Source of the DNA: Microstegium vimineum
Taxonomy: Eukaryota; Streptophyta; Magnoliopsida; Poales; Poaceae
Assembly: GCA_022036555.1 (NCBI GenBank)
Contig: CM039122.1
Location: 48,535,600 to 48,599,599, forward strand
Length of the DNA stretch: 64,000 nt
Direction of reading: 5' to 3'
Shown in pieces: positions 35,328 through 47,550 of this stretch. A model generated the notes under the pieces. That model saw only the letters and a program-made list of their open reading frames with translations, had not been told where the DNA came from and searched no databases. Each line of letters begins with the position of its first letter. The first letter of the stretch is position 1. A program made the position numbers and the translations under genes.

Positions 35328-35425
35328 GTTCGCTTGGCTTATCAGTCACCGAAACAGTGTTTTTGTCTCACAGAAAAACAACCAAAACAGAATCAGCCGT
35401 GGCTTATCAGCCAAAAATCAGGACG
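35328..35425. mobile_element. Fragment of a hAT-type MITE
   Basis: The segment starts GCCTGTTCGCTTGGCTTATCAG, the terminal sequence of a common grass hAT-like MITE as I recall it. It contains 'AAACAGTGTTTTTGTCTCACAG' and an inner 'GGCTTATCAGCCAAAA'. The matching right terminus (GCGAACAGG) is missing, so this is a partial copy. Confidence 0.5.
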
Positions 35426-35429
35426 GCGG

Positions 35430-36682
35430 ATGCTTCACGTGCACCGAAACTCACAACACATGTACGTAATCGGTACCCCTACTAGCACATGTAAAAGATT
35501 GTGATGGTATATCCACCATAAGGAACCTATTGCAATAGCAAAAACATTAAATTCCCATTATCAAATGGGCCATAACAACCAAATAGGATTTGAAAAGAGA
35601 AAATCAATCCGGTCCTGGAACCCCAATATTGGGCCATAATAGGAGCTCATCGAGTACACTGTACACAGAATACGGACAGCTCCGAACTTGACGTTTTAGG
35701 TAAGTTTTTTTTAGAGAGAAAAAAAATAGATTTATCCGTCATACTAACGGGAACTGTACCAAACACACATCCGCGATTGTTCACGATTCACGGACACGCT
35801 GGGGGGTGGCAGTTCATGGTCATGGCCAGCTTGGTGTGTCGCGACCCGTCGTTTCGTCCTGGGAAAGATCTTTGCAAGCTCAAAAGCCCGTGCACGCAAC
35901 TACGCGAACGCCGCTTCCCCGTCCGCCGTCCCGCTCGCGTGGCAAATCTTGGACGATTCCCCGGCGTGGCGGCGTGCACCTCATGTCCTCGCCCTGCGCT
36001 CGCTGCGCCCCTGCCCACACCGCCGCGGCGGGCCCCGCGTGCCTCCCCTACCTGTCGAGACTGACTTCAGCCACGGCACCCAACACAAGCCGTCCATGAC
36101 GGCTGACCCCACTGTGACACCGGTCCCGCGCGTCATACGCAGTCGAAGCGAAGTTCCCAGGGCCACCACGTCCAGTCGCCAGAAAAAAACAGCATCACTG
36201 CAGCAGATCCGGGCGTCGTCGCAGGCACGCCTGCCTGAATGCTGTGCTGAGCTGAGGCGAGTAGCGTAGCATCGCGCAGCGCAAGGCAGGCACCCTCACC
36301 CTCACAAGTCACGCACAGGAGGAGACGAGACGAGGGAATCGAGTCGGAGATACTTGTTTCTCCCAGGACCTCGCCCACCAACTCCCGGAATCCGCCAACT
36401 CCCGCAGCCCGCCCCGCGGCGCATCATTCCTTGCCAGCGGCCCACGCAAATCCCAAATCCCAAACCCCGCGCCGATGGCCACCAGCCCCCTGCTGCTCGA
36501 CCCCAGCCGCCCGCCGCGCCGCTCTTATACGCCGCCCCGGCAACCGCTGCAGCTGCTCGTTGCTGCTTAATCCGCGCTCGTGTGCGTTTTTTGGAGCGGG
36601 GTGCGTTCGCTGGACTTGGGGAAGGCGAGGTGGGGCAGCGCGGCCGTTTGGCGGCGCCGCGAGGGAAGGGGCGGCGGTGGAG
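35430..36682 (+). other. Promoter and 5' leader region of the RING-H2 gene
   Basis: AT-rich to about 35760, then strongly GC-rich up to the start codon. Frames on both strands in the GC-rich part, up to about 237 codons, mirror each other and the first exon, and have no domain of their own. No certain TATA box was identified. The leader is probably within 36300-36682. Confidence 0.4.
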
Positions 36683-39600
36683 ATGCTGGGGTCCGGGCTG
36701 AATCTGGTGACCACGGTGATCGGCTTCGGGATGAGCGCCACCTTCATCGTCTTCGTCTGCGCGCGCCTCATCTGCGGCCGCGCCGCGCGGGCCGACGCCG
36801 ACGCCGCCGATGCCGCCGCGGTCGCCGCGGCGCGGGCGCTGGCGCAGCCGCCCGTGCCGTTCGACTTCGACGTCGAGTTCCGCAACGTCGCGGATCTCGA
36901 CCGCACGGTGAGCGCCCAGTACCCTGCTACTCTGCTTTTCTGCTATCATTACGTTTGTGAAGCATGGAAGCGACCATTGAGCTGTGTAGTGATCCAGTGA
37001 TCCCAAGTCATGCACGGGGCCAGTTATGGCTCTTCAGGAAAATATTCCACTGAATACTTCTGTTTTATTTTACACACAGTTCGATCCTTTCAGTCACATT
37101 GCCTTATTGGGCTACAACTACAACTGAACTCGAGGTTGCATGTGCATTATTTGTGTGATGTAACCTACTAACTTGTAAGCATCTCCAAGAGTTCCCAAAA
37201 CAATCTCCCAATACATGATTTTGTGGATAGGTTGTTTTGGCACTTGGAAAAATCGACACCGCCAATCTAAGGTGGTAGGATGTGGGGAAATAATAAGAAA
37301 TAGGATAGGTTCCTGATATAAATGTGCAAGATAGAAACAAAGTATAAAAGTGGCTGGAGTGATTTAGAAATAGTTCGGGATTCTTAATTTACCTTCTATC
37401 TTTCAGGAGCCAGATTTTGGAAACTGTTAGAGGAAGCCATCAAATATGTTCTCAGTTTTCAAGTCACTTTGAAAACTCATTAGTTTATCAATTGATTCTT
37501 TTGGAAACTATTGGAGATGCTCGGCTTGGTTTTGGCCAAAAAGTAAATATCTCAACAAATTTAGCATCAGATACTTACGAAGGCCACCAGCCACCACCAC
37601 CAGCTGATAGAACTATAGAAGACGTTGAAGGGAAATATTATGGCACAGATGCATTAGGAACTAACCAAACTGCCTTCTCAGTTTTCACTAATAACTGGAG
37701 ATACTATTTACTTGAATGAGATGCTGCTTTCATTTTGTCTGCAGAGTTCTTCTAGCTAAAGTGCCAGCTTTAGTTGTTCCTAGGTGGTCCCTCAGTTAGT
37801 CGGTTATCTCACATATTGCATCAGCTCTTTTAGTGTCTACTACACTGTACAAATTCTTGATGATGTTGCAAGCTCATTGACATGAAAAACATAACCACAA
37901 GTGTCCAATTCATCTGTCTCCAGAATATTAAAAAAGTCTATCTTGACCAAATAATTCAGCCGAGATGGGCCAACTCAATTTGATCATGGTAATACCATGT
38001 TATTTACCATTATATTCATGATGATCGTATCGAGAATATTCACAGCAGGTGTTAGATTCTCAGATTGAAAAGTGATATTTGTAGCCCTGTAAGTTATGGC
38101 CTTTGGACTGGCAGTGTTGTTATCAAAGATGATTTTATTAGGTACACTGTACATTTGAATATCTGGCAGTATTTTCACCCTCAAAATTTAGGGGTCACAT
38201 GTGGTTCTATACTTTCTTCTGATTTGTCTGAACCATGGATATTATCAAGCATATTATTATTTTGTCATTTCAATTGATAGGCTGATATGTATGTGCATCA
38301 TCTCTCTCAACTGTGAATATGATGTATACAAAATTATCTGGTCTTTTTGTGATAAGTTAGTACTTAGGTCCATATTCTGCCAGCATTTTGTCCTATCAGT
38401 CATTTACAATTGTGCTAGCTTTGAGATGTAATTGAAAGTGGACAGATGCAAGTTTTTTTTTTCTTTTGAAAAATTAACGAACTAAGCATGCAAGGTTTTC
38501 CATTTGACTATTTCCAAATATTTCTCAATGTTCTATATTTCATATCCCATGCATTAGTGGTTGAGTGAATAACTCGTGCAGAAGCTGGAATAAAAGTTCC
38601 TTTTTTCTAAAAAAAAATTCCCATGCATCAGTATGTACTCTCTCCGTCCCATTGAAAGTGTCACTTTAGAATCCGTGCCATCTTCTTTAAACGTTCGTCT
38701 TATTCAAAAAAATTATATAAATGTTAATTATTTTTCCATGGCTTGTTTTATCATTAGAGATACTTTAATGATAATTTATTTATTTTATAATTTGCAAAAA
38801 TATTTTGAATAAAACAAATAGTCAAACACGGTGTCAAAAAGTCAAAAACGTCACTTTCTATGGGACGGGGGGAGTATGTGGTTTTGCATAGCTAAAGGGC
38901 ATTATATGCTCATTATGTATGCTCCTTTCTTTATCTGTGATCAGAATACAGATAAACAATTTTTTTATGCAAATTTATGTATGACCAAGGAATGTACTTC
39001 AATCAAAATGCTTGGCTCAGGTTTCTGAAAGTTTTAAGATAACTCTTTCAACTTTCTTCTAGGAAGACACTCTAACACGCTCCTGTGTACTCAGATTAAG
39101 TCGTTTTTACTTTGCTTGTTTCATTGTTTCCAAAGTGATGCTTAGATGACTAAACAATTGAGGGGTTTAAATTACTAAATGGTATGTGTCACAACTCGCA
39201 AGCATTATGTTTCTGCTATGTGATCGTTGGTTACTAAATGGTATGTGTCGCAAGCATTATGTTTCTGCTAGGTGATCCTTGGTGCCAGTTTACTTAAAGC
39301 AATCCAGACAAGACTTTGTGTTAAAAGATGACATGATTCCTTTTGCTTTGTTCAATAGATTGAACGCTCCCGCTGTGGGTTGGATCCTTTTGCCGTTGCT
39401 GCAATTCCTACAATGAATTATAGTTCTGAGGCCTTCCATTCAAAAGATGATGCCCAGTAAGTACATAATGCATGCTCTATAGTTAATTTACTTCCATGTT
39501 TGCAAATGTAGCATCACTCCTTCAACCAAATTTCCTATTCTCAGAGGAAGAGGATTACTTTACGATTCCCTTTTGTATGATTGTCAATGAAATTTGATGC

Positions 39601-41083
39601 AAAGAACATGCGACATATCAGTTAGTGTTCACAAGATATCAGTGTTTTTTTTTTCTCTTTTCTGCACACACTCTTCTTTCTACTTATTTTAATATTTAAC
39701 AAGTAGGGGGGAACCCTTCCTGTTATTTTCAAAAAAAGATATCAGCGTGTATACCAATGAGTTAAAATGGTGGTAGCTTGATCATCAAGGCCTCAAGGAA
39801 TTTCTAGTCTTTGTTATTGGATGACTTAAATTACTGTGTATATAGCTGCTACATGGTTTATATCAGTAAAGATGCTATACTCTACTGAGACAAAAAGATG
39901 GGCTGTCAAAAAAGTAGAGGAGGTAGGATGGGCAGTTGGACTATAGCCCTTGTGAATATCAGTTGGAGTATATCAAGTTGGCCCTTGTGAATAGCTTGAT
40001 GCATTATCTCCCTTCAATCCTTTGAGCGAAATGAATAACTGAGTGAAGCACTTAAATGGACAGATTTTTAGTTGTATTTATAAATTATCTAATGTTGAAC
40101 CATATTTTCTTGAACAAGAAGTACAGCTACCCCTCGTCTGTGTTTTGTCTCTTATAGACATAAATACGGGAAGGTGGGCAGGCCTGATAATTGATCCTTG
40201 ACATGACATTCAATAATCTTTCATGATTGTGCATGACATATAATGCATAGTTGTGATAGAAAAATAATCTTGATTATTTACGTCTACGCATGCTACTTTT
40301 TATTTGCATAACAGAAATTTATGTACCTGCAGAGGAAGACACTTATTCATGAATATATTCATCAAATAATTGACTAGCATCTTTTGGTGAAGAGCCACAA
40401 CTAGCATACACGGCTCTTGCCTGATATTAGCAGTTCCATGGCGAGGACCTAATTTCTTGCCCAACAGATATTGTTTGTAGTTGTAGTGCAAACTTTTTAT
40501 CTGTTATTGAAAAAAAAATGAAATATCTAAAATAATACATGATCATATGACTTATTACATTAGATATATCCTATATGATAATTTAGCAAGATAAGATAGA
40601 AATATTTATGATAGAACTATATTACCACTTGATGATTGTTGATGAGCATCATGGAAATTAAGGAATTGCATAGGTTACCTTTATGTGGTATGTTTACTTG
40701 TAACTCCAAAGAAAATAATATGTTCCTTATTTTTCTTTGACAGGTGCTCCATATGTTTAGGTGAATACAATGATAAAGAGATACTGCGTATAATGCCTAC
40801 ATGCCGACATAACTTCCATCTGGAATGTATAGATGTATGGTTACAGAAACAAACTACCTGCCCAATATGTCGGATCTCATTGAAGGACCAAACTGGTGGA
40901 AAATCTACAGCATCCCCTCTCCGTACCCTCCCTCAAATATTGGTCCATGCAGAGAGCTCTGTCAATAGATCACCTCATTGGATACTTCCTATTCATCGCG
41001 ACCGTGCTGGAGGTAGACAAAACAGTCCAACCTCACAGGAATCATTAGAGGTGATCATTGAAATCCAGCCACAAAGACAATGA
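36683..41083 (+). CDS. RING-H2 finger E3 ubiquitin ligase, ATL-like, membrane-anchored
   Basis: Three exons, 36683-36907, 39359-39456 and 40744-41083, join in phase with GT/AG borders (ACG/GTGAGC, AATAG/ATTG, CCA/GTAAGT, GACAG/G). They give 220 residues. Residues about 6-31 are one hydrophobic membrane segment, followed by an Ala/Arg-rich region. The conserved block IERSRCGLDPFAVAAIPTM (from residue 76) is the GLD-type motif before the RING. The RING-H2 has C109, C112, C128, H130, H133, C136, C147 and C150, the eight zinc ligands, with W140 for E2 contact and P148. ATL-family ligases sit in membranes and transfer ubiquitin from an E2 to substrates, often in stress or defence signalling; the substrate here is unknown. 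Introns of 2.45 and 1.29 kb carry MITEs. Nothing suggests damage. The ATG at 36683 opens directly into the membrane segment and is the natural start. Confidence 0.92.
37178..37521. mobile_element. MITE with AGCATCTCCAA termini, in RING-gene intron 1
   Basis: The left end AGCATCTCCAAGAGTTCCC and the right end (reverse complement AGCATCTCCAATAGTTTCC) match over about 23 bp with few differences. Length is 344 bp, with no coding. No clear target-site duplication was found. Related termini occur at 52551-52798 and 62697-62983. Confidence 0.7.
38638..38874. mobile_element. Stowaway MITE (Tc1/mariner type), 237 bp, in RING-gene intron 1
   Basis: The terminal repeats are CTCTCTCCGTCCCAT at the left and ATGGGACGGGGGGAG at the right, the classic Stowaway CTCCCTCCGTCCC terminus. 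The element is flanked by the TA target duplication (38636-38637 and 38875-38876). It is AT-rich inside, can fold on itself, and has no coding capacity. Confidence 0.9.
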
Positions 41084-44000
41084 GGGATAAGGGTTGAAAT
41101 CTACAGCACAGAGGTGTCTAGGCATTCTTTGTACATTACGAACTGTAGATTAGCGGTTGCCTTTCGCAATTCCGATACCTGTCTTTGGGTTTTCTTTTTG
41201 ATGTGTTGCCATTGTATTCTGTAAAGAAATGATATACTGTTCAGATTTGGAGCTGCAAAAATATTTGCAGCGGCTCCGCACGCCAATAAATTGCCCAGTG
41301 CTCAAGGGAGCATTTTGGCTCTTGAACCTGTGGAAACTGTATCATCTCCTACTCCTAGGTGGGTTGTTCTGACTTAACTGACTTTCTGAGTGTCATCGCC
41401 TCCTCATTAATCACTCCACATATCTGTCCTGGTTTGGGAATGGAACGGTTTGTAATAATTTAATAACAAGGCATGTGTTCATCCTGGCCATGTAGCAAAG
41501 TTTTTTTTTAGAGTCCCATGTAGCAAAGTTCATTGGATAACTCATGACTCCCAAGTCTCCAAGGTTCATTCTAGTTGTAAGCTGAGGTGATTTTCTCGAA
41601 CACATCTCGTGACGTCGCTGTTTTTCCCTGTTCCAATCATCTCGGGGGATGAAATAAATGCAGCCACTGTTGTTTTCTCCTGATGATTTGCAACTTCGCT
41701 TTCCATGCGAAATTTTAAAAACTTTCTCCTGTGTTGACTACTTGCTGTTCCCTCCCTCCCTTTTCCAGCGGGCTGTGAAGTGAACGCGGCTCCTACTCCT
41801 GTACCAACAGGCAACAGCCGTGACATTTCATCAGCGACCCGGACAGTTCGCGCTGCTCGCTCTTTCTCTTTCCCCTGTTTTTCTACTGTGAGCGGCTGTA
41901 ACGACACGTCACCTTCCACGAACGGTTGTTGCGACACTTGATGGTCGCAGGGGATCAGCCTGGCAGTGATTCGATTCCAAACCGAAACCGTGTCAAGGAG
42001 CGCCCTGCCGATCAGTCACTGTAAATAAAAGCCTAAAAGGTGTAAAGTAGGCAGCGTCCGTGTGACCGTGTCTGTGTGGCCTAGCTACACGAGTCGCGAG
42101 CAGGAACTGTGGCGGCGGCGCTAGCTTCTGCGCGGTGGATTGGATTGGAATTGGATGCGCGCTGCGCGTCAGATCAGTCGGCGTCCAGTCCAGCGGCAGG
42201 CTGCAACCTGAACCTGACGCTGACGCGGAGCAAGCAGCTGGAGGCCGCCGTGCGTGTGGAGGAGCAATCGGCGCATCGCGTCGCACAGCACAGGCCGCGC
42301 TTTCCAGCGGCCGACTTGTACCTCAGGGGCGCCGGCTGGATGCCATGACGCCGGCGGCATGGGGCATCCGCCGGTTTTCTTGACGGTCGTGCTCATTAAC
42401 AAGACTTGGGGCCGGGCCGGGGGAGCAGAACAGTGGACAAGTGGACATTCGAGCTAGAGATACGGGGCAGGTACTGGCGTACCGCCGCTGCCGGCCTTTT
42501 TTCATACGGAGAAGCTGTGCCGTACGTTTGCCGTGTCAGCTGGGAAGAACCGCAGAAAATTGACGTAGCACCGGCCACAGAAAATGAAGTACCAGTGTAC
42601 CACTACCTTTCGATCGGCATAGGCCATTTTGCCGGTCGCACGACTGGGGGTCGGACCCTCCAGTACGTCGCCATGATGCCGTGCGCCAGATAGATTCGAA
42701 GGTAAATAAATAGTGTATACTGTACCCCCCTCGAATTCAACTGGAACCACCTGCTCGAAACATGGTGCCACGGCAGCCGGTTTTCTCAGTAGCTCTTTCC
42801 TCTTTCCTCTGGCTGGCTGGCTCGACGACGGCGACCTGAGATGATCACCGGATTGGACAGGCGGCGACGACGCGCGCAGCGCGCTCGATGGACGACCCCC
42901 AACGCCCAACTCACGTCCAGGCAGCCACACGTGCCGGCAGTCGGCTGGCCCGGTCCGGCAGGGGCCCAGTGGCAACTACTTATGCTCGGCCTTTTTTTTT
43001 CTTTTAAATTAAAAAATCGCCTTTACGTCGTGTATGTGTATGTATAGGAGTACTGCACATGGACGATGGGAAACGACGGATAAGAAAAAGGTGTAATTTG
43101 CAGTTTTGCGCACGCAACGACAGACCCGGAGGCGACGTGGACGCTCCGTGGTTGCACACTTTTAGACGCCTTTTAAGGTGCCGGTACGCGTTGGGTCCTA
43201 TACATGTCTCTTCGTACTGAATTTTCTGATCTCCATCAGGAACGAGTATAGTACTTGGAGTTGTTCCGTCAGAACGTCAATCACTGGACCCGATCTGTTG
43301 CTGTGGATCGGGCCAAATTATTGCATGGTTGGCCTCTTGCGCGCTCGATCGATCGCGCGCTACAGGTGGAACTGCATGATACCGAGATATACTCCAGCGG
43401 CATTAGGCTTTTGCATGTTGTGCCTGTCTAGCATCACTGTTTGCACTTGCAGTACGTACCTATATACCAAGATAAAAAGGGATACATTTTGTCGTAGGGT
43501 AGTAATCGCGCGTCCTACTTGATCTGATCTGATCTGATCTGATCTGTCTGCATATATAGGTGGTAGAATCTATCTCCTTTTAATTGGTATAGGAGGAGTA
43601 CTTGTTTAGTAGTCAGTCATGTATAGGAGTAGTACTTGTTTAGTAGTCAGTCAGTAGATGCTTCTTCTCGGGACGTAATTAGTAAGTAGCTTTCATATGG
43701 CAGCAATCAATAAGGCCATAATCCGCGCTTTTCCGGCCTGTCTCATCTACTGGACGTGCTGTGCTAATGAATCTTAATTCAGTGGATTTGAACCTCGACG
43801 TATGCTCACGTGGTCAAAGCGAGAGAGCATCCGCACATGATCCGCTAGTGCAACGCTGGTACTACGCACGCTACGTAATACGTTATTAGCGTGGATTCCG
43901 CGGTGGATCGGAGATTTTGTTGGTGAAATAAAGAAAAGGGCCGGTACTGAACGCTCGGTCGTGTGACACCCGGCCCGCCGCCCGCCTCCGATCGGATCCC

Positions 44001-46400
44001 TCTCTAGCCAATCGGAGTCTCGGAACCAAGCCGGGAAATGGCGGAAAAGGTCGGGCGGCGAGGGGAGGGCATGGGGCAGGAGCCCGCGGGCCGTGACAAA
44101 CTGCACCGACCTATATCTGACGACCGGCCACTTGCCTGCGGACGAGTGGCGAGGAGCTATACGTTTTCTTCGTTCCAAAGCAAGCAAATTGATTAATTCC
44201 CCACCGCGCATGCATATATACGACCGCGAGCCTGAAATCTCCATCATCGAACTATCGAAGATTACGTCGTACAGTACGTTGTAGTACTCGGTTTGGGATG
44301 GAAACTGGACGCGCGGCGCAACTGAATTCGCATATACAGAGTAGGAGTATATATACCAGTCGGCGCAAGAATATACGACTGAATGAAGTTAAAACAAAAG
44401 TCAAAGATACTACTCCCTTCCCCTTCGACCAAAGATACTACTCTTTAGTTCAAGAATTTGTACTACCTCTCCAAAATTTATAAACAGTAGTATAAATATT
44501 TGTACTAAAGAGGTTTGGAGGTGCACTTTAAGATCCCTCGTTTGCACCCCTGGGGCCAGGCACATCTGGTGAAATAACGGATTGGACGACATCCACCTCT
44601 TTTTTTATATATACACCTAGTAATGTGTCCCGCTATGATTTAAATTCTTGATATATCAAAAAGTCTATAAATTAAGTTTGACTTTGATCTTGCGAAATAT
44701 GATTACCATTTCGAGACGACAACAAACATGATCGTACGTTACAATTTTGTCTATAAAACAATTATAATAAGCTAGCTACCTTAATTTGTTGGGTTTAATT
44801 GGGCTTAGCCTGACCTTATTTTATAGTCAATAAATAAAATAAACTCATAGACTATAACACATGCTAAGGGCAAGAAAAGGTAAATCAAGTATGAGAAATT
44901 GTTTAGACATTGGCTCACCTTAAATAGGAGGCTAGTGTATTGTGTATATACATGTCATAATGTTATAGACATTTAACTTTGGACATAATTAATGTGACAC
45001 AAATTTGGAAATAGGAGATCAATGTGGATCCATATGCAGTACATGTAGATTTTTTTAGATAAAGGGAAATTTATTTCATCAAGCAAATGAAAAAAATCCC
45101 GGTCTCAACATCATGAGATGCTTGTGACTAAAAATTATTACAAAGTTTGAAACTCGGTAGACTCTGTAATTGAAGAACTTTAGAACATTTGTCCAAACAG
45201 CCAGTAGAAACGGCAACAATAACAAGGCTCCCCCGTTTTTTACTATGAATGAAGTCATCTAAAATTGACTTCTCTATCTTTTTTTTGGACGAAACCTATT
45301 GTAAAAAACAACTTGCCAAATAAATAAACCTTTGTAACATTAGAATAATGTTCAGATGAGTTTAAGGCGTATATTCTTATATGTTTTTTCCCGGTACGCG
45401 TTGAGAAGTTGAGCAGCAAATAAAGCAGGTTCATGCATGTGTGTGTGTGCAGCTGTTCCAATCCAACAGAGAAACAGTACTGTATTTGTCAAACCCCGTG
45501 TCTGAAATGAACAGAACGCCGCTATCGCGAAACGCATTAGCATTCCATTTAGCATGCAAGGTGTAGAGGCAGACAGCTGCTACGACTAGGGGGAGCTTCC
45601 TCCTCGTCGTCCAACCATAGCTGCGCCTGAGCCCTGCGTGCGACCACGACAGCAGCCTTCGGAGCCGGGGAAGCAAAGATAAGCAAGGAAAGCGGACAGA
45701 TGGCCACGGCGGAAAAAGGAAGGAGGGACCCGCCTGGCAGCCATGCAGCCCGGCACCCGTCAGGCCGTCAGCCACAGAACCTGCCTGCCCCCACGTCCGG
45801 CCCGCGTATCTCGCGTCACCCACACACACAAGCGCGAGATCGAGGCCCGTCAACACAAAAGAGGGGATTTTGTTATTAATTAAAAAAAACACACAAAGGG
45901 GGAAAAGAATTAGTACCACCAATCACCATTCCGCGCGCTGGGCTAAGGCTAATGACAGTCCGTCCGTCCTCAACCCGGGCAAGACAAGAGAGGCCATGAG
46001 GAAAGCAGGCTGACAGCGACGCCGGCATATCTCGCTGTCTCCCCGGGGAAGATAAGACGAAGCAGCAGCCAGGCGCCCAGCAGGGGGGGTAAGCGAAGCT
46101 GCTGCTGCTGCTGCTACTAGTACTAGTAGTAGTATAATAATTAAGCTAGATAGCGGTTTTATCCGCCTTAGCTTAAGTTAGGTGGGCGTCTCTCGTGCGC
46201 TTTTGCTTCCCAGGCACCAGCTCAGCGCACACATGCATCCCCCGCTCCGCTCGAATTTTACGCGTCTGCCGCCTCAGCTAACTGCGGCGTCTCTCTCTAT
46301 CTCTGTGCTTGCTAGCCTGTGCCTCGCGAGCAAGAGAAATCTTTTCACTTCACTTCACCATGGCGGCCCGCACGCTTCCTTCCCGCTTCTTTACCAACCC
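41084..46400. other. Long intergenic region between the RING-H2 and ERF genes
   Basis: The first 200-300 bp are the 3' UTR of the RING gene. The rest alternates GC-rich patches (42060-43000, 43900-44150, 45580-45800) and AT-rich stretches. Frames up to 163 codons occur on both strands in the GC-rich patches, overlap each other and have no recognised domain. A (GATCT)n microsatellite lies at about 43520-43546. A 'TTTTTTTAGATAAAGGGAAATTTATTT' type segment (about 45050) resembles a common grass repeat. The last kilobase probably carries the promoter of the ERF gene. Confidence 0.4.
43519..43547. repeat. (TGATC)n microsatellite
   Basis: Five tandem TGATC/GATCT units lie in 28 bp. GATC is palindromic, so both strands carry the same word. 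Confidence 0.85.
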
Positions 46401-46401
46401 T

Positions 46402-46407
46402 TATATA
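46402..46407 (+). promoter_or_regulatory. Candidate TATA box of the ERF gene
   Basis: TATATA lies in CCCTTATATACATCCCCCGC, 288 bp upstream of the start codon, with C-rich sequence following where transcription would start (about 46435). Spacing and context are good for a plant core promoter, but there is no transcript evidence. Confidence 0.5.
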
Positions 46408-46689
46408 CATCCCCCGCCTCGTCCATCTCATGACACCGGCCTATAGCGCGCTTGCTTTGCTTGTAGGCGCTTCCTCTTTCTGGCTGCAAACGAACGCACG
46501 CACACACACACACAAATCGAGACGCACAACACCTCGAATAGTTGACAGCCGATGTCGCGTCTGCGTGTGTGCTGCACCATACTCTAGATAGATAGTCGTA
46601 GGTGCATAGATAGGTGCACTGCTACACCTGAATTTGGGACATGTCAGCAGGTGCCCAAATAGATGGGCATGCCCTAACGCTAACGGTTC

Positions 46690-47550
46690 ATGGCTGAGCA
46701 GCCGCCACCACCCCATTCTCCTTCCCCGGCGGTGCAACAGGCGGGGCCAGCGGCAACAGCAAGCCACCTGCAGGCGGCCTCGGGTCCGGCTCCAGCCTCG
46801 CCTCATTCTCCTCCTCCGGTGCCGCTGCTGCTACTGCCGCAGGGCGGCGGCGACGGCGGCACGTCGTCGGCCTTGGGGGCATCATCATCGCCATCAGTCG
46901 TTGCCACAGCGCCGGCGCCCGCGCCGCCGATGGCCACCGCGACGAGCTCGGGGGAGCCGTCGCCGCGGTCGTCCGGGAAGCACGCATTCTACCGCGGCAT
47001 ACGGTGCAGGAGCGGCAAGTGGGTGTCGGAGATCCGGGAGCCCCGCAAGGCGCGCCGCATATGGCTGGGCACGTACCCGACGCCCGAGATGGCCGCGGCC
47101 GCCTACGACGTGGCGGCACGCGCGCTGCGCGGCGCCGACGCCGTGCTCAACTTCCCCGGCGCGATCGCCTCGCGCGCGCCGCCGGCGTCCGCGTCCCCCG
47201 CCGACATACGCGCCGCGGCTGCGGCGGCCGCGGCCGCCGCGCAGCTCGAGACCAACAATCCTCTTCCTGCCGGCGCCGCTGCACAGGACCATCACCACCG
47301 GCGTCAGCAGCAGCAGCAGCAGCAGCACGACGCGGCGACGAGCTTATACTACGACACGCCTCCGCCGCTGCAGGAGATGGGCTGTGACGAGTTCATGGAC
47401 GAAGAGGCCATCTTCGAGATGCCGCAGCTCCTGCGGAACATGGCGGCGGGGATGATGATGAGCCCGCCGAGGCTCAGCCCCGACACCTCCGACGAGTCGC
47501 CCGACCCGTCCGAGGCCGGGGAGAGCCTCTGGAGCTACCATGACCCGTAG
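46690..47550 (+). CDS. AP2/ERF transcription factor, DREB subfamily (TINY/ERF027-like)
   Basis: An intronless frame of 286 residues. Residues 1-97 are Pro/Ala/Ser-rich, low complexity. The single AP2 domain (about 101-156) runs from YRGIRCRSGKWVSEIREPRK to AYDVAARALRGADAVLNFP. It has the WVSEIREP form with Val and Glu at the two DREB-type positions, and the RAYD-like (AYD) element. C-terminal marks are an Ala run (about 178-188), a run of seven Gln (about 205-211), the block DEEAIFEMPQLLRNMA, 'MMSPPR', and LWSY near the end. The last three are typical of group III (DREB A-4-like) ERFs. Such nuclear proteins bind DRE/CRT (CCGAC-type) elements and regulate stress or growth genes; the targets of this one cannot be read from sequence. 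The ATG at 46690 is the first in frame after the TATA-like site. The gene is intact. Confidence 0.93.
   Translation: MAEQPPPPHSPSPAVQQAGPAATASHLQAASGPAPASPHSPPPVPLLLLPQGGGDGGTSSALGASSSPSVVATAPAPAPPMATATSSGEPSPRSSGKHAFYRGIRCRSGKWVSEIREPRKARRIWLGTYPTPEMAAAAYDVAARALRGADAVLNFPGAIASRAPPASASPADIRAAAAAAAAAAQLETNNPLPAGAAAQDHHHRRQQQQQQQHDAATSLYYDTPPPLQEMGCDEFMDEEAIFEMPQLLRNMAAGMMMSPPRLSPDTSDESPDPSEAGESLWSYHDP

Noticed and set aside
36302..37015. 237-codon minus-strand frame over the RING gene's first exon
   Set aside because: It mirrors the GC-rich leader and exon. The plus-strand exon splices in phase to a perfect RING-H2, so the minus frame is chance.
46634..47455. 273-codon Arg-rich frame overlapping the ERF gene, and minus-strand frames there
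   Set aside because: These are shadows of the GC-rich ERF coding sequence; only the 46690 frame encodes an AP2 domain.
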